Below are positions 8,111 to 17,256 of a stretch of DNA of 64,000 bases, piece after piece. Made by a program: the position numbers and the translations under genes. The notes under the pieces are model-generated. The model searched no databases. It was not told the DNA's origin and saw only the letters and a list, made by a program, of their open reading frames with translations. Every line of letters starts with the position of its first letter. The stretch's first letter is position 1. Source of the stretch: Streptomyces triculaminicus (GTDB lineage Bacteria; Actinomycetota; Actinomycetes; Streptomycetales; Streptomycetaceae); contig NZ_JAFMOF010000007.1 in assembly GCF_017349075.1 (NCBI RefSeq), forward strand, positions 1 to 64,000, read 5' to 3'.

Positions 8111-9637
8111 TCAGGAGTCGGTCCATGCTTCCACGTGGAAGTCGACGGACGCCTCGCGGATGTCGGCGAGCGACTTGCTCTTGATGGTGAGCAGGCCGGC
8201 CCAGCCCTGCTGGTTGCGCACGCAGATCTGCGAGCCTTTGCTGAGTGTGTCGGTGTTGATGGAGGTGGTGGAGTCGGTCTTCTTCCGGCAGGTTTCGCGG
8301 GATCCCTTCACGCGGCTGTCCAGCCGGGTGAGGCGGGAGGTATCGGTGCCGAGGTAGCAGCTCCCGGACTCCGGGCAGTGCAGGAAGATGTCGTCCGTGT
8401 ATCCCTGGCGCGGTGTGAGCGAGGTGTCGGCCAGCTCGAAGTGACTGCCGGCGGGCAGGGTCATCTTCTGGTAGTCCACCTGCGACTTTATCCTTGTCGT
8501 ATCGTCGGAAGCAGTGCTGCCGCTGATCGTCAAGGTGTATCCCGCCACCACACTGGCGGTCACGGCGAGTACGCCGAGAGCCACGGACAGGACGGTACGC
8601 GTGGTGCGTTTCCGCGGCGGCTTCCGGGCGTACGAGGACGGCTTCGGGACGTACGAGGGCGATGGTGTGGGCGGGGACGGCGGCACCACTACGGTGAGCG
8701 GGGCCGTGAGCGCCGGGCCGGGAGCCGGTGGCCGCTGCGCGATGCCCGCCGCGACCCCGGCCGGCAGCCAGCCCTCGCCGCGGCGCAGCTGGGTGTCGTC
8801 GCCCGCGGCGCGGCACAGCTCGATGACCGTGGACAGCGCCGGGCGCTGTCCCGGGTCCTTGGCCAGGCACCGGGCTACGAGGGTTTGCAGTTCCGCCGGC
8901 ACTGCGGACAGGTCCGGTTCCTGGTGGACGATGCGGTAGAGCACGGCGTGCGAGGGGCCGTCCCCGTAGGCGGGGGCGCCTGTCGCGGCGTAGACGGCCA
9001 CCTGGCCGAGGGCGAAGACGTCCGTCGCTGCGGTGATCTCGGCACCGGATGCCTGCTCGGGGGCCATGAAGGACGGCGTCCCGACGGCCACTCCTGTCGC
9101 GGTCAGCGCCGTGGCGTCGGCGGCCCGCGCGATGCCGAAGTCGATGACGCGCGGGCCGTCGGGGGCGAGCAGCACGTTGGACGGTTTCAGGTCGCGGTGC
9201 ACCAGGCCCGCGCCGTGGATCGCCTGCAGCGCCTCGGCCATGCCGGCGATGAGGAGCAGCACGGTGGGTACCGGGAGCGGGCCGTGGGCGGTGACCGCGG
9301 AGGAGAGCGTCGGGCCGGGCACGTATGCCGTGGCCAGCCAGGGCCGTGGGCCGTCGGTGTCGCTGTCGAGTACCGGTGCTGTGCACAGCCCTTGGACGCG
9401 TCGGGCGGCTGCCACCTCGTCGGCGAACCGCCGCCGGAACTCCGGGTCCTCGGCGAACTCCGGCCGGATCACCTTGATCGCCACAGGGCGGCCGGCCGGG
9501 GTGTAGGAGAGGTAGACCTTGCCCATACCACCGGAACCCAGCCGCGCCACGAGCCGGTAATCCCCGACCACCAACGGGGCGCCGTCCTCCAGTTCCTGGA
9601 AGACTCCCGCGGACCTGCTGTTTTCCATGATCTCCAT
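8111..9637 (-). CDS. Transmembrane Ser/Thr protein kinase (PknB type)
   Basis: About 508 residues. The kinase domain has the glycine loop LGSGGMGKVY, Lys in VAIKVI, catalytic loop HRDLKPSN, DFG, and MAPE, so all catalytic residues are present. A Pro-rich linker leads to one transmembrane helix (TVLSVALGVLAVTASVVAGY) and an extracellular domain with four cysteines (HCPESGSCYLG, ETCRKK, ICVRN), probably a sensor. It phosphorylates cytoplasmic proteins in response to an external cue. The start (9637) is one of two close ATGs; AGGG-like bases precede it weakly. The nearby lipoproteins may be partners. Confidence 0.9.
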   Translation of the reverse strand: MEIMENSRSAGVFQELEDGAPLVVGDYRLVARLGSGGMGKVYLSYTPAGRPVAIKVIRPEFAEDPEFRRRFADEVAAARRVQGLCTAPVLDSDTDGPRPWLATAYVPGPTLSSAVTAHGPLPVPTVLLLIAGMAEALQAIHGAGLVHRDLKPSNVLLAPDGPRVIDFGIARAADATALTATGVAVGTPSFMAPEQASGAEITAATDVFALGQVAVYAATGAPAYGDGPSHAVLYRIVHQEPDLSAVPAELQTLVARCLAKDPGQRPALSTVIELCRAAGDDTQLRRGEGWLPAGVAAGIAQRPPAPGPALTAPLTVVVPPSPPTPSPSYVPKPSSYARKPPRKRTTRTVLSVALGVLAVTASVVAGYTLTISGSTASDDTTRIKSQVDYQKMTLPAGSHFELADTSLTPRQGYTDDIFLHCPESGSCYLGTDTSRLTRLDSRVKGSRETCRKKTDSTTSINTDTLSKGSQICVRNQQGWAGLLTIKSKSLADIREASVDFHVEAWTDS

Positions 9638-9830
9638 ACCCCCGGCCCGCACCCTAACCAAGCGCCTCGTCCGCCTCAACTTCGGGTGGCATCCGTTGGC
9701 CACCGGGCGGTCTTGTGGGCCCCTGGATCATCGGGCCGTGTCCGATGATGATTAGGCGATCGCCACCGCGGTCTCGCCGCGTCGCCGATGCCGGCGACGC
9801 GGCGCTCGGGCGCTGACCAAGCTCGACTAG

Positions 9831-10481
9831 GTGATCGACGATCAGCTGAGGGCACGCGGCCTGGACCACTCCGAGCATGACAAGCTCCGGCTCACCCGGA
9901 CCAACGAGCTGAGCGAGGCGCAGGCCCGCGAGGTCGTCGGGGTCCGTGACGCGATCAAGCTCGACAAGGGCCGTATGGTGACCAAGGTGCTCCAGCCCGA
10001 GGTCGCGCAGGCCTACCTGGAGAACGTCACAGAGCTCGGCACGGACGAGTTCAATCCCGGTGAGTTCCGCGGCTCCATCGCGCGCGACACCGCCGACCTG
10101 CGCAGCATGGACCAACTGCGCGACGGGCTCGCTCTCGACGATGGCGGGGTCGGCTGGACCCCCATCCCTCCGGGCGCGTCCGAGGCGTACCAGCTGCGCT
10201 TCCCGGCACCGCACGACATGCGTGCCAAGCCGTCCCTCGGCTCTGTCGGCGACCAGGAGCTGGCCAACCACGTCGCTGGCATGGCTGGCCAGAGCGAGGG
10301 ACGGGCCTGGCCTCATCCGTTCCTTGGCACCGGCTACACCGGCGGGGGTGTCCCGGAGTGCATTGCCCAGGGCACCGGCTTCCCCCACCATGCTGAGATC
10401 TGGCTTATGCATGACGACGGCACCGAAGAGGCCGTCGGCTTCTTCGACAAGAACGAAAGGCTGTGGAAATACTGTGGCTGA
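9831..10481 (+). CDS. Orphan C-terminal toxin domain (polymorphic-toxin type)
   Basis: A 216-residue protein starting at GTG directly after an in-frame TAG. Segments such as RTNELSEAQAREVVGVRDAI, VLQPEVAQAYLENV, GSIARDTADL, and the end GTGFPHHAEIWLMHDDGTEE resemble C-terminal toxin domains attached to long secreted actinobacterial proteins, some of which I associate with ADP-ribosyltransferase-like folds. No signal peptide or repeat stalk is present, so this is a detached toxin module. It overlaps the next gene by eight bases. Function is inferred. Confidence 0.5.
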   Translation: MIDDQLRARGLDHSEHDKLRLTRTNELSEAQAREVVGVRDAIKLDKGRMVTKVLQPEVAQAYLENVTELGTDEFNPGEFRGSIARDTADLRSMDQLRDGLALDDGGVGWTPIPPGASEAYQLRFPAPHDMRAKPSLGSVGDQELANHVAGMAGQSEGRAWPHPFLGTGYTGGGVPECIAQGTGFPHHAEIWLMHDDGTEEAVGFFDKNERLWKYCG

Positions 10482-11379
10482 CCCCGTGGGCCACCCCTCC
10501 CCGGTCAAGGGCGAGGTCGCTGTCTTCCGCGGCGAGCTCTACCGGGCCCGTGGCGCCGAGGGTCTGTGGCCGTGTGTCGAGCTGCTGCCCGAGCCCAGGC
10601 GCCCCGCACCCGAAGGGGTCGCGCCGCGCGAGGCCGCCGACGGGTCGGTGGGATACCCGGTTCCGCTGGAGCGCCTGGAAGCCTGGTACGCCGTCACGTG
10701 GACGTTCCGCTGGCGCCGCGAGCTCTTCGAGTGCACCGCCGCCACGCCCACCACACTCTCGGGCAACTACCTCGGCTCCGACGAACACTTCGCCAAGGAA
10801 CACCTCAAGCGCCGGGTCATCGGCTACCGCGGCGTCTTCCCACGCGACGAGGTCACCGAGCTGGAGCAGCACCGCAAGGATCGCCTCCAGCCCCGGCACG
10901 CCCTGGTGCAGCGTCTGGCCGAGGTTGACCACTTCCGCCCCAAGACCTACGCGGTCCACCGCGGCCGGACGTATCCGGCCGCTGCCGAGGCCGACGCGTC
11001 GGGCCTCATCACACTGACCACCGGGGACGACCGACCTGAGGATCTCATCGCCGATCCCCGGGACCCGAGCGGCGAGCACTTCCTGGCCACCCCGGAGCAG
11101 CTGGACACCTGGTACCGGACCCACTGGACCTTCCGCTGGCAGCGCGGCCCCTTCGACGCCGTCGGAACGGTGGACGGCAGGATCAAGGGCGTCTACACAG
11201 GCGACAGCTGGGGCTTCGTCGCGAACAGCTTGCAGCTGACCCAGGAGACAGGTCCCGACGGGGTCCACACCCAGTACACGATCAAGGCGGGCCTCAAAGG
11301 CGTCACCGACCTCGAACAGCACCGCACCGACCTGTCGGCCAGCCCTTCCGTCTCTACGATCCGGGTCATTGCTCCTTGA
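10474..11379 (+). CDS. Immunity-like protein with a duplicated domain
   Basis: 301 residues from GTG 10474, overlapping the toxin-like gene by eight bases. The protein is an internal duplication. WYAVTWTFRWRRELF (71-85) and VTELEQHRKDRL (127-138) recur as WYRTHWTFRWQRGPF (213-227) and VTDLEQHRTDL (277-287). A small acidic cytosolic protein coupled to a toxin domain fits an immunity protein, and two tandem copies suggest it can bind two toxin variants or bind with higher affinity. No named family recognised. Confidence 0.55.
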   Translation: MADPVGHPSPVKGEVAVFRGELYRARGAEGLWPCVELLPEPRRPAPEGVAPREAADGSVGYPVPLERLEAWYAVTWTFRWRRELFECTAATPTTLSGNYLGSDEHFAKEHLKRRVIGYRGVFPRDEVTELEQHRKDRLQPRHALVQRLAEVDHFRPKTYAVHRGRTYPAAAEADASGLITLTTGDDRPEDLIADPRDPSGEHFLATPEQLDTWYRTHWTFRWQRGPFDAVGTVDGRIKGVYTGDSWGFVANSLQLTQETGPDGVHTQYTIKAGLKGVTDLEQHRTDLSASPSVSTIRVIAP

Positions 11380-11484
11380 AGGGGCGCCCTTGACCAGTTC
11401 CGGCCAGGGCCGGAATGGACCCTCAGCCAGCCGGGCTGAAGGGCAGACCGGCTGAGGAGACAGGGAAGGGTGACCTACTTGACG

Positions 11485-11905
11485 GCCCTTTGCGCGTGCG
11501 TGCGAGGAGCCAGGCCAGCCGACGGCGGTCGACGCGGCCGCGGGCGGCGGCGCGACGTCGGCTGGCACGGGCATAGGCACGGACTCGGGCGCGAGGATCC
11601 GCACCGCCTGTACGACCGTCCAGCCTGCTGCCGTGTTCGCGGCCTCGATCACGCAGGCCTGTTCCAGGCGTAGCTTCGTTGCTCAGGCCGTCGATTCCGG
11701 GCACAGGGTGAGCCGGCCGGAGTCCGCGTCGTAGCTGACCGCTGCGATATGCCTGGCGAGATCGGGGGCGATGGCCGCCCACCGCTTGCGCAGGATGGCG
11801 CCGGCTGCCGGGAGCTCCCAGGCCCGTTCGGTGACCAGTGTGCCGATCGGCGGCGCCCAGGCCCGTCAGCTCGCGCCCGTCGCGCCGCACTGTACGGACC
11901 ACGCG
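11485..11905 (-). pseudogene. DciA-like (DUF721) gene remnant
   Basis: Minus-strand frames give VRTVRRDGRELTGLGAA, then, after a one-base shift near 11848, IGTLVTERAWELP...RWAAIAPDLARHIAAV...GRLTLCPESTA, a TGA at 11683-11685, then ATKLRLEQACVIEAAN. The order matches DUF721/DciA proteins, which help load replicative helicase. In that family the stop position is the conserved Trp of the AWATQLR motif. Two lesions and a truncated 3' end make it non-functional. Confidence 0.6.
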
Positions 11906-12342
11906 TGATGGTTGATCAGTGTGTTGGCACCCACAGCCCTATTCGGTCAGGTCGTGGCGCGCAGCGCAGTAGTGGGCTGCGGGACGGCGGCCACCGTCCC
12001 GGCTCGTCGTCGAGTGCTGCAGCTCACACCGGCTTTGGCCACACAGTCGAGCCGTCGATGGCTGAGACGACACCTCTACCTTGCCGTTCCGATGGGATTG
12101 CGAGGCGCCCGTCATCCAACCGAATGGGGCAAATCCGAAATGGGGGTCACGCTAGGCATCCAGCGTGACCGCCCGATCTGGAATGGCGCAGACCTCTGAG
12201 GCGGCAATCCAGCCAAGATCGGATGATCCTCCGGTTCCCCTTCCTTTCTTGTCGATCTTGAACCTAGAGTCTTCGCTGTTGCACGGGAGCGGAGTCCCTG
12301 ACCAGACCCGCTCCCTTGAAAAGGAATAGGGGAACTCCAGAT
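11906..12342. other. Region with no supported gene
   Basis: Nothing convincing is coded here. The right end, about 12220-12340, is somewhat AT-richer and probably holds the promoter of the secreted-protein gene. Confidence 0.4.
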
Positions 12343-12735
12343 ATGAAGCGCATTTTATCGAGCGTTGTTTCCGCTGCCCTGCTCAGCGGTGCTCTCATCA
12401 CCGGCGCTGCGGGCACCGCATCCGCCGCCACGGATCCGCTGCCTGTAGCGGAGACCGCCCCGCCCGTAGTTGAAGTTGCGCCGCCTGTCGTCCTGGTCGA
12501 CCCGATCGGCGAGCAGCGGACGATGTGCACCTACTACAAGCAGAAGAACGCTTGCGCCTCTCTGCTGTCGGACCACAAGATGACCGGCATCGTCCAGAAC
12601 TGTCTTATCAAGGCCGGCATCGGTGGCGCGGGCGCATTTGTCGTCGGCCGGTACGTCAGCAAGGACGTGGCCAAGGACATCGCCGCGAAGGTCGTGGCCG
12701 CTGGCGCGACGGCTTGCCTGGCCTCCCTCTCCTAA
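12343..12735 (+). CDS. Secreted four-cysteine protein, bacteriocin-like
   Basis: 130 residues with a clear Sec signal peptide (MKRILSSVVSAALLSGALIT then ASA, cleavage near residue 28). The mature part has a Pro/Val linker (APPVVEVAPPVVLVDP), four cysteines (62, 71, 87, 125), and a Gly/Ala-rich hydrophobic helix (AGIGGAGAFVVG) followed by an amphipathic helix (SKDVAKDIAAKVVAAG). Small disulfide proteins with a GxxxG helix often act on membranes. ATG 12343 is preferred over one 27 bases upstream because the signal peptide then starts with MKR. The adjacent tiny membrane gene could encode a protector. Confidence 0.6.
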   Translation: MKRILSSVVSAALLSGALITGAAGTASAATDPLPVAETAPPVVEVAPPVVLVDPIGEQRTMCTYYKQKNACASLLSDHKMTGIVQNCLIKAGIGGAGAFVVGRYVSKDVAKDIAAKVVAAGATACLASLS

Positions 12736-12750
12736 TCTGGGGCACCACAA

Positions 12751-12921
12751 ATGATGGCCAAGATCATTGCAACACTCGTCTGGGCAGCAGTGCTCGTCGC
12801 CGCCAATAAGCTGCTGAGCGGCACCGACTGGGCCCAGTACGCCGTCACGTTCATCCTGGGCGGCGTCTATGTCTTGCTGATCAATAAGATGCGCTCACCA
12901 AGCGCCCGGGACAGACACTAG
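12751..12921 (+). CDS. Tiny two-helix membrane protein
   Basis: 56 residues: IIATLVWAAVLVAANKLL and YAVTFILGGVYVLLINKM are two likely transmembrane helices, with a basic C-terminal tail (RSPSARDRH). It begins 15 bp after the secreted-protein gene and is followed by a terminator, so the two form one transcription unit. Size and topology fit a bacteriocin immunity protein, but this is inference. Confidence 0.5.
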   Translation: MMAKIIATLVWAAVLVAANKLLSGTDWAQYAVTFILGGVYVLLINKMRSPSARDRH

Positions 12922-12998
12922 ATCACGGCCGTCAAAGTCGCTGCCCGGCACAGCGCCGTCCGGCTCTCCATGAGGCGAGCCGGACCCTGGCCGACAAA

Positions 12999-13030
12999 GA
13001 GCCCCGGATCGCCATCGGCACCCGGGGCTC
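12999..13030 (+). terminator. Hairpin terminator
   Basis: GAGCCCCGG at 12999-13007 pairs perfectly with CCGGGGCTC at 13022-13030 across a 14-base loop, about 80 bp after the tiny membrane gene. Confidence 0.6.
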
Positions 13031-13084
13031 ATCTCGCTTCCCCTCGGCAGCTGCTCTCCGATCACTCTTTTCAAGCACATCTCC

Positions 13085-13717
13085 CCTGACACACGTCAGC
13101 AGCGTCCTGGCCGGCCTCGACCGCCTGGACGCGTTGGTCAACAATGCCGGCGCCGGCCACGTTGGCACGCTGGAGCAGGAGAGCATCGAGGACGTGCGCG
13201 TCGTCATGGAGGTCAACTTCTTCGGCGTCCTGCGCGTCACCAAGGCGGCCTGCCCATGCTGCGTGCGAGCAAGGGCCGCGTGCTGACCGTGACCAGCATC
13301 GGCGGCGTGGTCGGGCAGCCGTTCAACGAGGCGTACTGCGCGGCCAAGTTCGCGGTCGAGGGCTTCATGGAGTCGCTCGCCCCGGTCGCCGCGACGGTCG
13401 GCGTGGCCGTCAGCGTGGTCGAGCCGGGCGCGGTGGCCAGCGAGTTCATCAGCAACGTGGGTGACCGCGACGCCCTGGTGGCGCAGGCTGGCCCGGACGC
13501 GCCCGCGCTGGCCGCTTACCAGGCCCGCGTCCGCGACGCCTTCGCCACCGCGCAGACGCCGCAGGGCGCGGCCGCAAAGATCGTCGAGCTGCTGGAGACC
13601 GAGCGGCCCGCCTTCCGGGTGCAGACGTCGGATGCCACGCGCGCGTTCACCGCCGTGAAGCTCGCGGACGGCGACGGCTCGGCCGTGCAGGCGCTGACTG
13701 GCGCGTGGATCGCCTAG
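13085..13717 (+). pseudogene. Short-chain dehydrogenase remnant
   Basis: The frame gives LDRLDALVNNAGAGHVGTLE and VNFFGVLRVTKAA, then after loss of one base near 13250 continues MLRASKGRVLTVTSIGG, with the catalytic YCAAKFAVEG. These are the NNAG, Ser and YxxxK motifs of classical SDR oxidoreductases. The N-terminal cofactor-binding strand (about 80 codons) is missing, and the frameshift confirms decay. Confidence 0.8.
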
Positions 13718-13833
13718 AACTGATGAGCTAGGGGATCGGGCAGCATCGGCTGGCGACGCGAAGGCCCCCACACCGACGGCTGGACAACGAAGCCCGGAAG
13801 GAAACCCGGGACGACCTCCGCAGGGACCGCAAC

Positions 13834-14460
13834 TCAGCCTGCCGCCGGGACCGACGCCAGCTGACGTTCAACCTTCTCAAGCCACGTCAGATACCAGCGT
13901 GCGAAGGTCATCGACGCACCGTTGTCATCGAGGAGCGGCTTCAGGTCCTCGTCGTCTGCCCTGTTGTCGGACCAGATTCGCCCACGCTCCGGGCCACTGA
14001 TAATCAGCCACTCGCGGGCGGCACACTCCAGCGTTGAGATCACGACCGCGCCGACAGTGCGGTCCGCCGACCACATCACGGACTCCCAGCGCTCTTCCCA
14101 TGCCTCAATGGCGTCATCGAAGTCCTCGATGTCCTCGAAGCCGTCCTCTTCGGGGCGCTCGGACAGCAGCAGCTGGACAGCTTCAGGATCGGCACCTTCA
14201 CGCTGAAACGGCTCGGCCAGTCGGGACAGGTCAGCCAGCTCGGCTCCATCTCCCTCCCACCGCCAGCGCCCCTGGATGAGTCGTACCGGGTACACCCCAT
14301 ACGAGGGCCCGGCACCTCCGGCGCCGACCTGTAGGAGGAAGTCGCGGTACTCCCCGGGTAGCGACACACCTGTCTGATCTTCGAGGTCGGCCAGCTCTGC
14401 CGGCGTCAGAGGGTCCTCGAGGAAGAACTTGTGCCCGATCGCGCCAAAAACACGGTTGTT
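13834..14460 (-). pseudogene. SMI1/KNR4-family protein, 5' end lost
   Basis: The minus strand encodes RVFGAIGHKFFLEDPLTPAE, SLPGEYRDFLLQVGAGGAGP, and then Asp/Glu-rich and aromatic segments (RWRWEGDGAELADLSRLAEP), ending ...VERQLASVPAAG. This is the SMI1/KNR4 fold used in Streptomyces for immunity or regulatory proteins. The N-terminal 20-25 residues are replaced by the left end of the IS21 element. A GTG at 14367 could still start a shortened product of 177 residues. Confidence 0.65.
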
Positions 14461-14644
14461 TTTATCGGGGTGAAGTAGAGCCGCGACTCCGGTCTGTTCG
14501 GGAGCCGGTGGTTCTTCGGTGAGTTCGGGAGCCAGTCGGTGTGATGGTGTGGAACATGCCGCTTTCGGAGTTATCGCGGCTGCTTGGGCTGTTCGGCCGT
14601 CACGCTGTGCCTGTTGATCATGGTCCAGGTCAGGGAGACCACTG

Positions 14645-16312
14645 GTGCACAGGTCACGGGAGTGGCTGTTCGAGAGGATTCGCCGGGCTCATCGCGAGCA
14701 AGGGCTGTCGGGGCGGGAGCTCGCCGTACGGTTCAAGGTGTCGCGGAACACGGTGCGGAAGGCGTTGGAGTCGCCGGTGCCGCCGAAACGGAAGTCGCCG
14801 CCGCCGCGCAAGAGCGTGCTGGAGCCGGTGAAGGGCTTCATCGACGCGATGCTGCGCGAGGACCTGGACGCGCCAGCGAAGCAGAAGCACACGATCCCCC
14901 GGATCATGGAGCGTCTGGCCGCGGAGCACGACTTCGAGCTGGCCCGCCAGACCACGGTCTGGGAGTACGTGTCCAAGAGGCGGCCGCAGATCCGGGCGGA
15001 GGCCCTGGAGGGGCGCCGGCATCTGGACGGGATGGTGCCGCAGGCGAAGAGGCCGGGCGAGGAGGCGGAGGTCGACTTCGCGGACTTCTGGCTGGACCTG
15101 GCCGGGCAACGGCGCAAGTGCGTGCTGTTCACGCTGCGGCTGTCGTATTCGGGCAAGGCGGTGCACCGGGTCTACGCGACCGCGTCCCAGGAGGCATTCC
15201 TGGAAGGGCACGTGGAGGCGTTCACGGTGCTGGGCGGAGTGCCGTCGGTGCACATCCGGTACGACAACCTCAAGCCTGCGGTAAAGCAGGTGCTGTTCGG
15301 CCGTTCCAGGCTGGAGTCAGCCAGGTGGGCGTCGTTCAAGTCCTGGTATCAGTTCTCGGCGTTCTACTGCGCGCCTGGTGAGGACGGCGCCCATGAGAAG
15401 GGCGGGGTGGAGCACGAGGGCGGGCGTTTCCGTCGTAAGCATCTCGTTCCGCCACCTGAGGTGGACTCGCTGGCGGAGCTGAACGAGCGACTGGCCGCGA
15501 TCGACGTCGCCGAGGACGCCCGGCACATCCACGGCCGGCCCACCTCGATCGGGTTCGACTTCGAGGCCGAGCGCGAGCGGCTGCGGCCGCTGCCGGCGGA
15601 CGACTACGACTGCGGGATCGACCTGACGCCGACGGTCGCGCGGAACTCCCGGATCACGGTGAGGCAGTGCTACTACTCGGTGCCGGCGAAGTTCATCGGC
15701 ACGAAGGTGCGCGTCAAACTGCGGGCGAACGAGTTGTGGGTGTTCGAAGGACGCAAGGTCGTCGCTCGCCATCCGCGGCTGACCAGGCGTTACACCTACC
15801 ACGACATCCTGGACCACTACCTGGAGATCCTGCTGGTCAAGCCCGGTGCGTTCGCCGGAGCCTCCGCGCTCGCCCAGACCCGCGCGGAGGGCGGCTTCAC
15901 CAAGGTCCACGAGGCGTTCTGGGCGGCGGCGAAGAAGAAGGCCGGCGACCGCGAGGGCACCCGGATGCTGATCGAAGTGCTGCTCTTGCACCGCCAGCTG
16001 CCGGACGAGGCACTGGTCACGGCGATGGAGACCTGTCTGCGGATCGGGTCGGTCTCCACCGACCTGGTCGCCATCGAGGCCCGCAAGGTGATGGAAGGCA
16101 CCGACGCGGACGACGCCGAGCTGCTGGCCGACGCCGACGAGGAGCCCGAAGGCTCCGTGCTGCTGGATCGGGGGGCGCAGGTGATCTCCCTGCACGCTCG
16201 TCGCCTGCCGCCCGACCCGCGCCAGGGGATGCCCGACATGAGCAAGTACGACCGGCTGCTGAGCCCGGTCGCCGGCCGCGACAGCCAGACCCAGAAAGGC
16301 CACGGCGCATGA
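14645..16312 (+). CDS. istA: IS21 transposase IstA
   Basis: A 555-residue DDE transposase. The N-terminal helix-turn-helix is SGRELAVRFKVSRNTVRKAL (about 21-40). The integrase core has Asp in EAEVDFADF, Asp in VHIRYDNLKP, and Glu in the HEKGGVEHEGGRFRR region. The C-terminal domain is the usual beta-rich region (ITVRQCYYSVPAKFIGTKV). It works with IstB to insert the element. GTG 14645 gives the expected family length. Confidence 0.92.
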   Translation: MHRSREWLFERIRRAHREQGLSGRELAVRFKVSRNTVRKALESPVPPKRKSPPPRKSVLEPVKGFIDAMLREDLDAPAKQKHTIPRIMERLAAEHDFELARQTTVWEYVSKRRPQIRAEALEGRRHLDGMVPQAKRPGEEAEVDFADFWLDLAGQRRKCVLFTLRLSYSGKAVHRVYATASQEAFLEGHVEAFTVLGGVPSVHIRYDNLKPAVKQVLFGRSRLESARWASFKSWYQFSAFYCAPGEDGAHEKGGVEHEGGRFRRKHLVPPPEVDSLAELNERLAAIDVAEDARHIHGRPTSIGFDFEAERERLRPLPADDYDCGIDLTPTVARNSRITVRQCYYSVPAKFIGTKVRVKLRANELWVFEGRKVVARHPRLTRRYTYHDILDHYLEILLVKPGAFAGASALAQTRAEGGFTKVHEAFWAAAKKKAGDREGTRMLIEVLLLHRQLPDEALVTAMETCLRIGSVSTDLVAIEARKVMEGTDADDAELLADADEEPEGSVLLDRGAQVISLHARRLPPDPRQGMPDMSKYDRLLSPVAGRDSQTQKGHGA

Positions 16313-17151
16313 ACCCGACCATCACCGTCACCGACCGGGACGACGAGCAGGACACCGGCAAGGTCCCCGCCCGCAGGATGTCGCTGCCCGGCGACCCGGA
16401 GGACATGCTCATCGACGAGGCATGCCGGGAGCTGCGGCTGCCGGCGTTTCGCGAGCGGTTCATCGACCTGGCCGCCACCGCCCGGCGCGAGCAGGCCACC
16501 TACAAGCAGTTCCTGCTGGACATGCTCCAGGCCGAGCAGGCCGACCGGGACCTGCGCCGTCAGCAGCGGCTGCTGCGGCTGGCCCGTTTCCCCAGGCCCA
16601 AGCGGCTGGAGGACTTCGACTTCGCGAAGAACCCGAACGTCACCCCCGAGGTCGTCGCCGATCTGAAGTCGCCGACCTGGGTCCGTGAGGGCCGGCCGCT
16701 GGTGCTGATCGGGGACTCCGGCACTGGTAAGTCCCACCTGCTGATCGGGATCGGCACCGCGATCGCCGAGACCGGCCTGTCGGTCCGCTACACCACCACC
16801 TCGGCGCTGGTGAACGAGCTTGCCGAGGCCGACGCGAACCGCCGCCTGTCCTCGGTCATCGCCCGCTACAGCAAGATCGATCTTCTCTGTCTGGACGAGT
16901 TCGGCTACCTCAACCTGGACCGCAAGGGCGCCAAGCTGCTGTTCCAGATTTTCACCGAGCGTGAGGAGCGCAAGGCCACCGCGGTCGCTACGAACTCACC
17001 CTTCACGGAGTGGGACAAGACCTTCGGCGACGCCCGCCTCTGCGCGGCCATCGCCGACCGGATCACCTTCCGCTGCACGCTGATCCAGACCGGCACCGAG
17101 TCCTACCGCTACCAGGCCACCCAGGAATCCCTCTTCACCGCTCAAAGCTGA
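16309..17151 (+). CDS. istB: IS21 helper ATPase IstB
   Basis: A 280-residue AAA+ ATPase. Walker A is GDSGTGKS, Walker B is LLCLDEFG, and the arginine-finger region is ADRITFRC. It binds DNA and regulates target choice for IstA. Its ATG overlaps the istA stop by four bases. Confidence 0.92.
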   Translation: MNPTITVTDRDDEQDTGKVPARRMSLPGDPEDMLIDEACRELRLPAFRERFIDLAATARREQATYKQFLLDMLQAEQADRDLRRQQRLLRLARFPRPKRLEDFDFAKNPNVTPEVVADLKSPTWVREGRPLVLIGDSGTGKSHLLIGIGTAIAETGLSVRYTTTSALVNELAEADANRRLSSVIARYSKIDLLCLDEFGYLNLDRKGAKLLFQIFTEREERKATAVATNSPFTEWDKTFGDARLCAAIADRITFRCTLIQTGTESYRYQATQESLFTAQS

Positions 17152-17256
17152 CAACCCGCCAGGCAGCACGAAGGACTGGCCCCCACTAATGGCTGGCTCT
17201 GCGTGTAAGAAGCGGTTCTGGCTCAGCTTTTGTTTGCGCCGTGAGGCGCCGTTGGT

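Larger units (their letters stand above)
14480..17230 (+). mobile_element. Complete IS21-family element
   Basis: Contains intact istA and istB with overlapping ATGA. The left flank has repeated GTTCGGGAGCC motifs (about 14500-14555), and the right flank has GAGCCA-type motifs in inverse orientation (about 17190-17225), which look like subterminal transposase sites. Exact ends could not be fixed. Insertion apparently removed the start of the SMI1-like gene on its left. Confidence 0.8.

Noticed and set aside
8036..9748. 570-codon plus-strand frame
   Set aside because: It is antisense to the Ser/Thr kinase gene, which has all catalytic motifs.
10405..11652. 415-codon minus-strand frame
   Set aside because: Only the first ~55 codons belong to the DciA-like remnant; the rest is antisense to the immunity-like gene.
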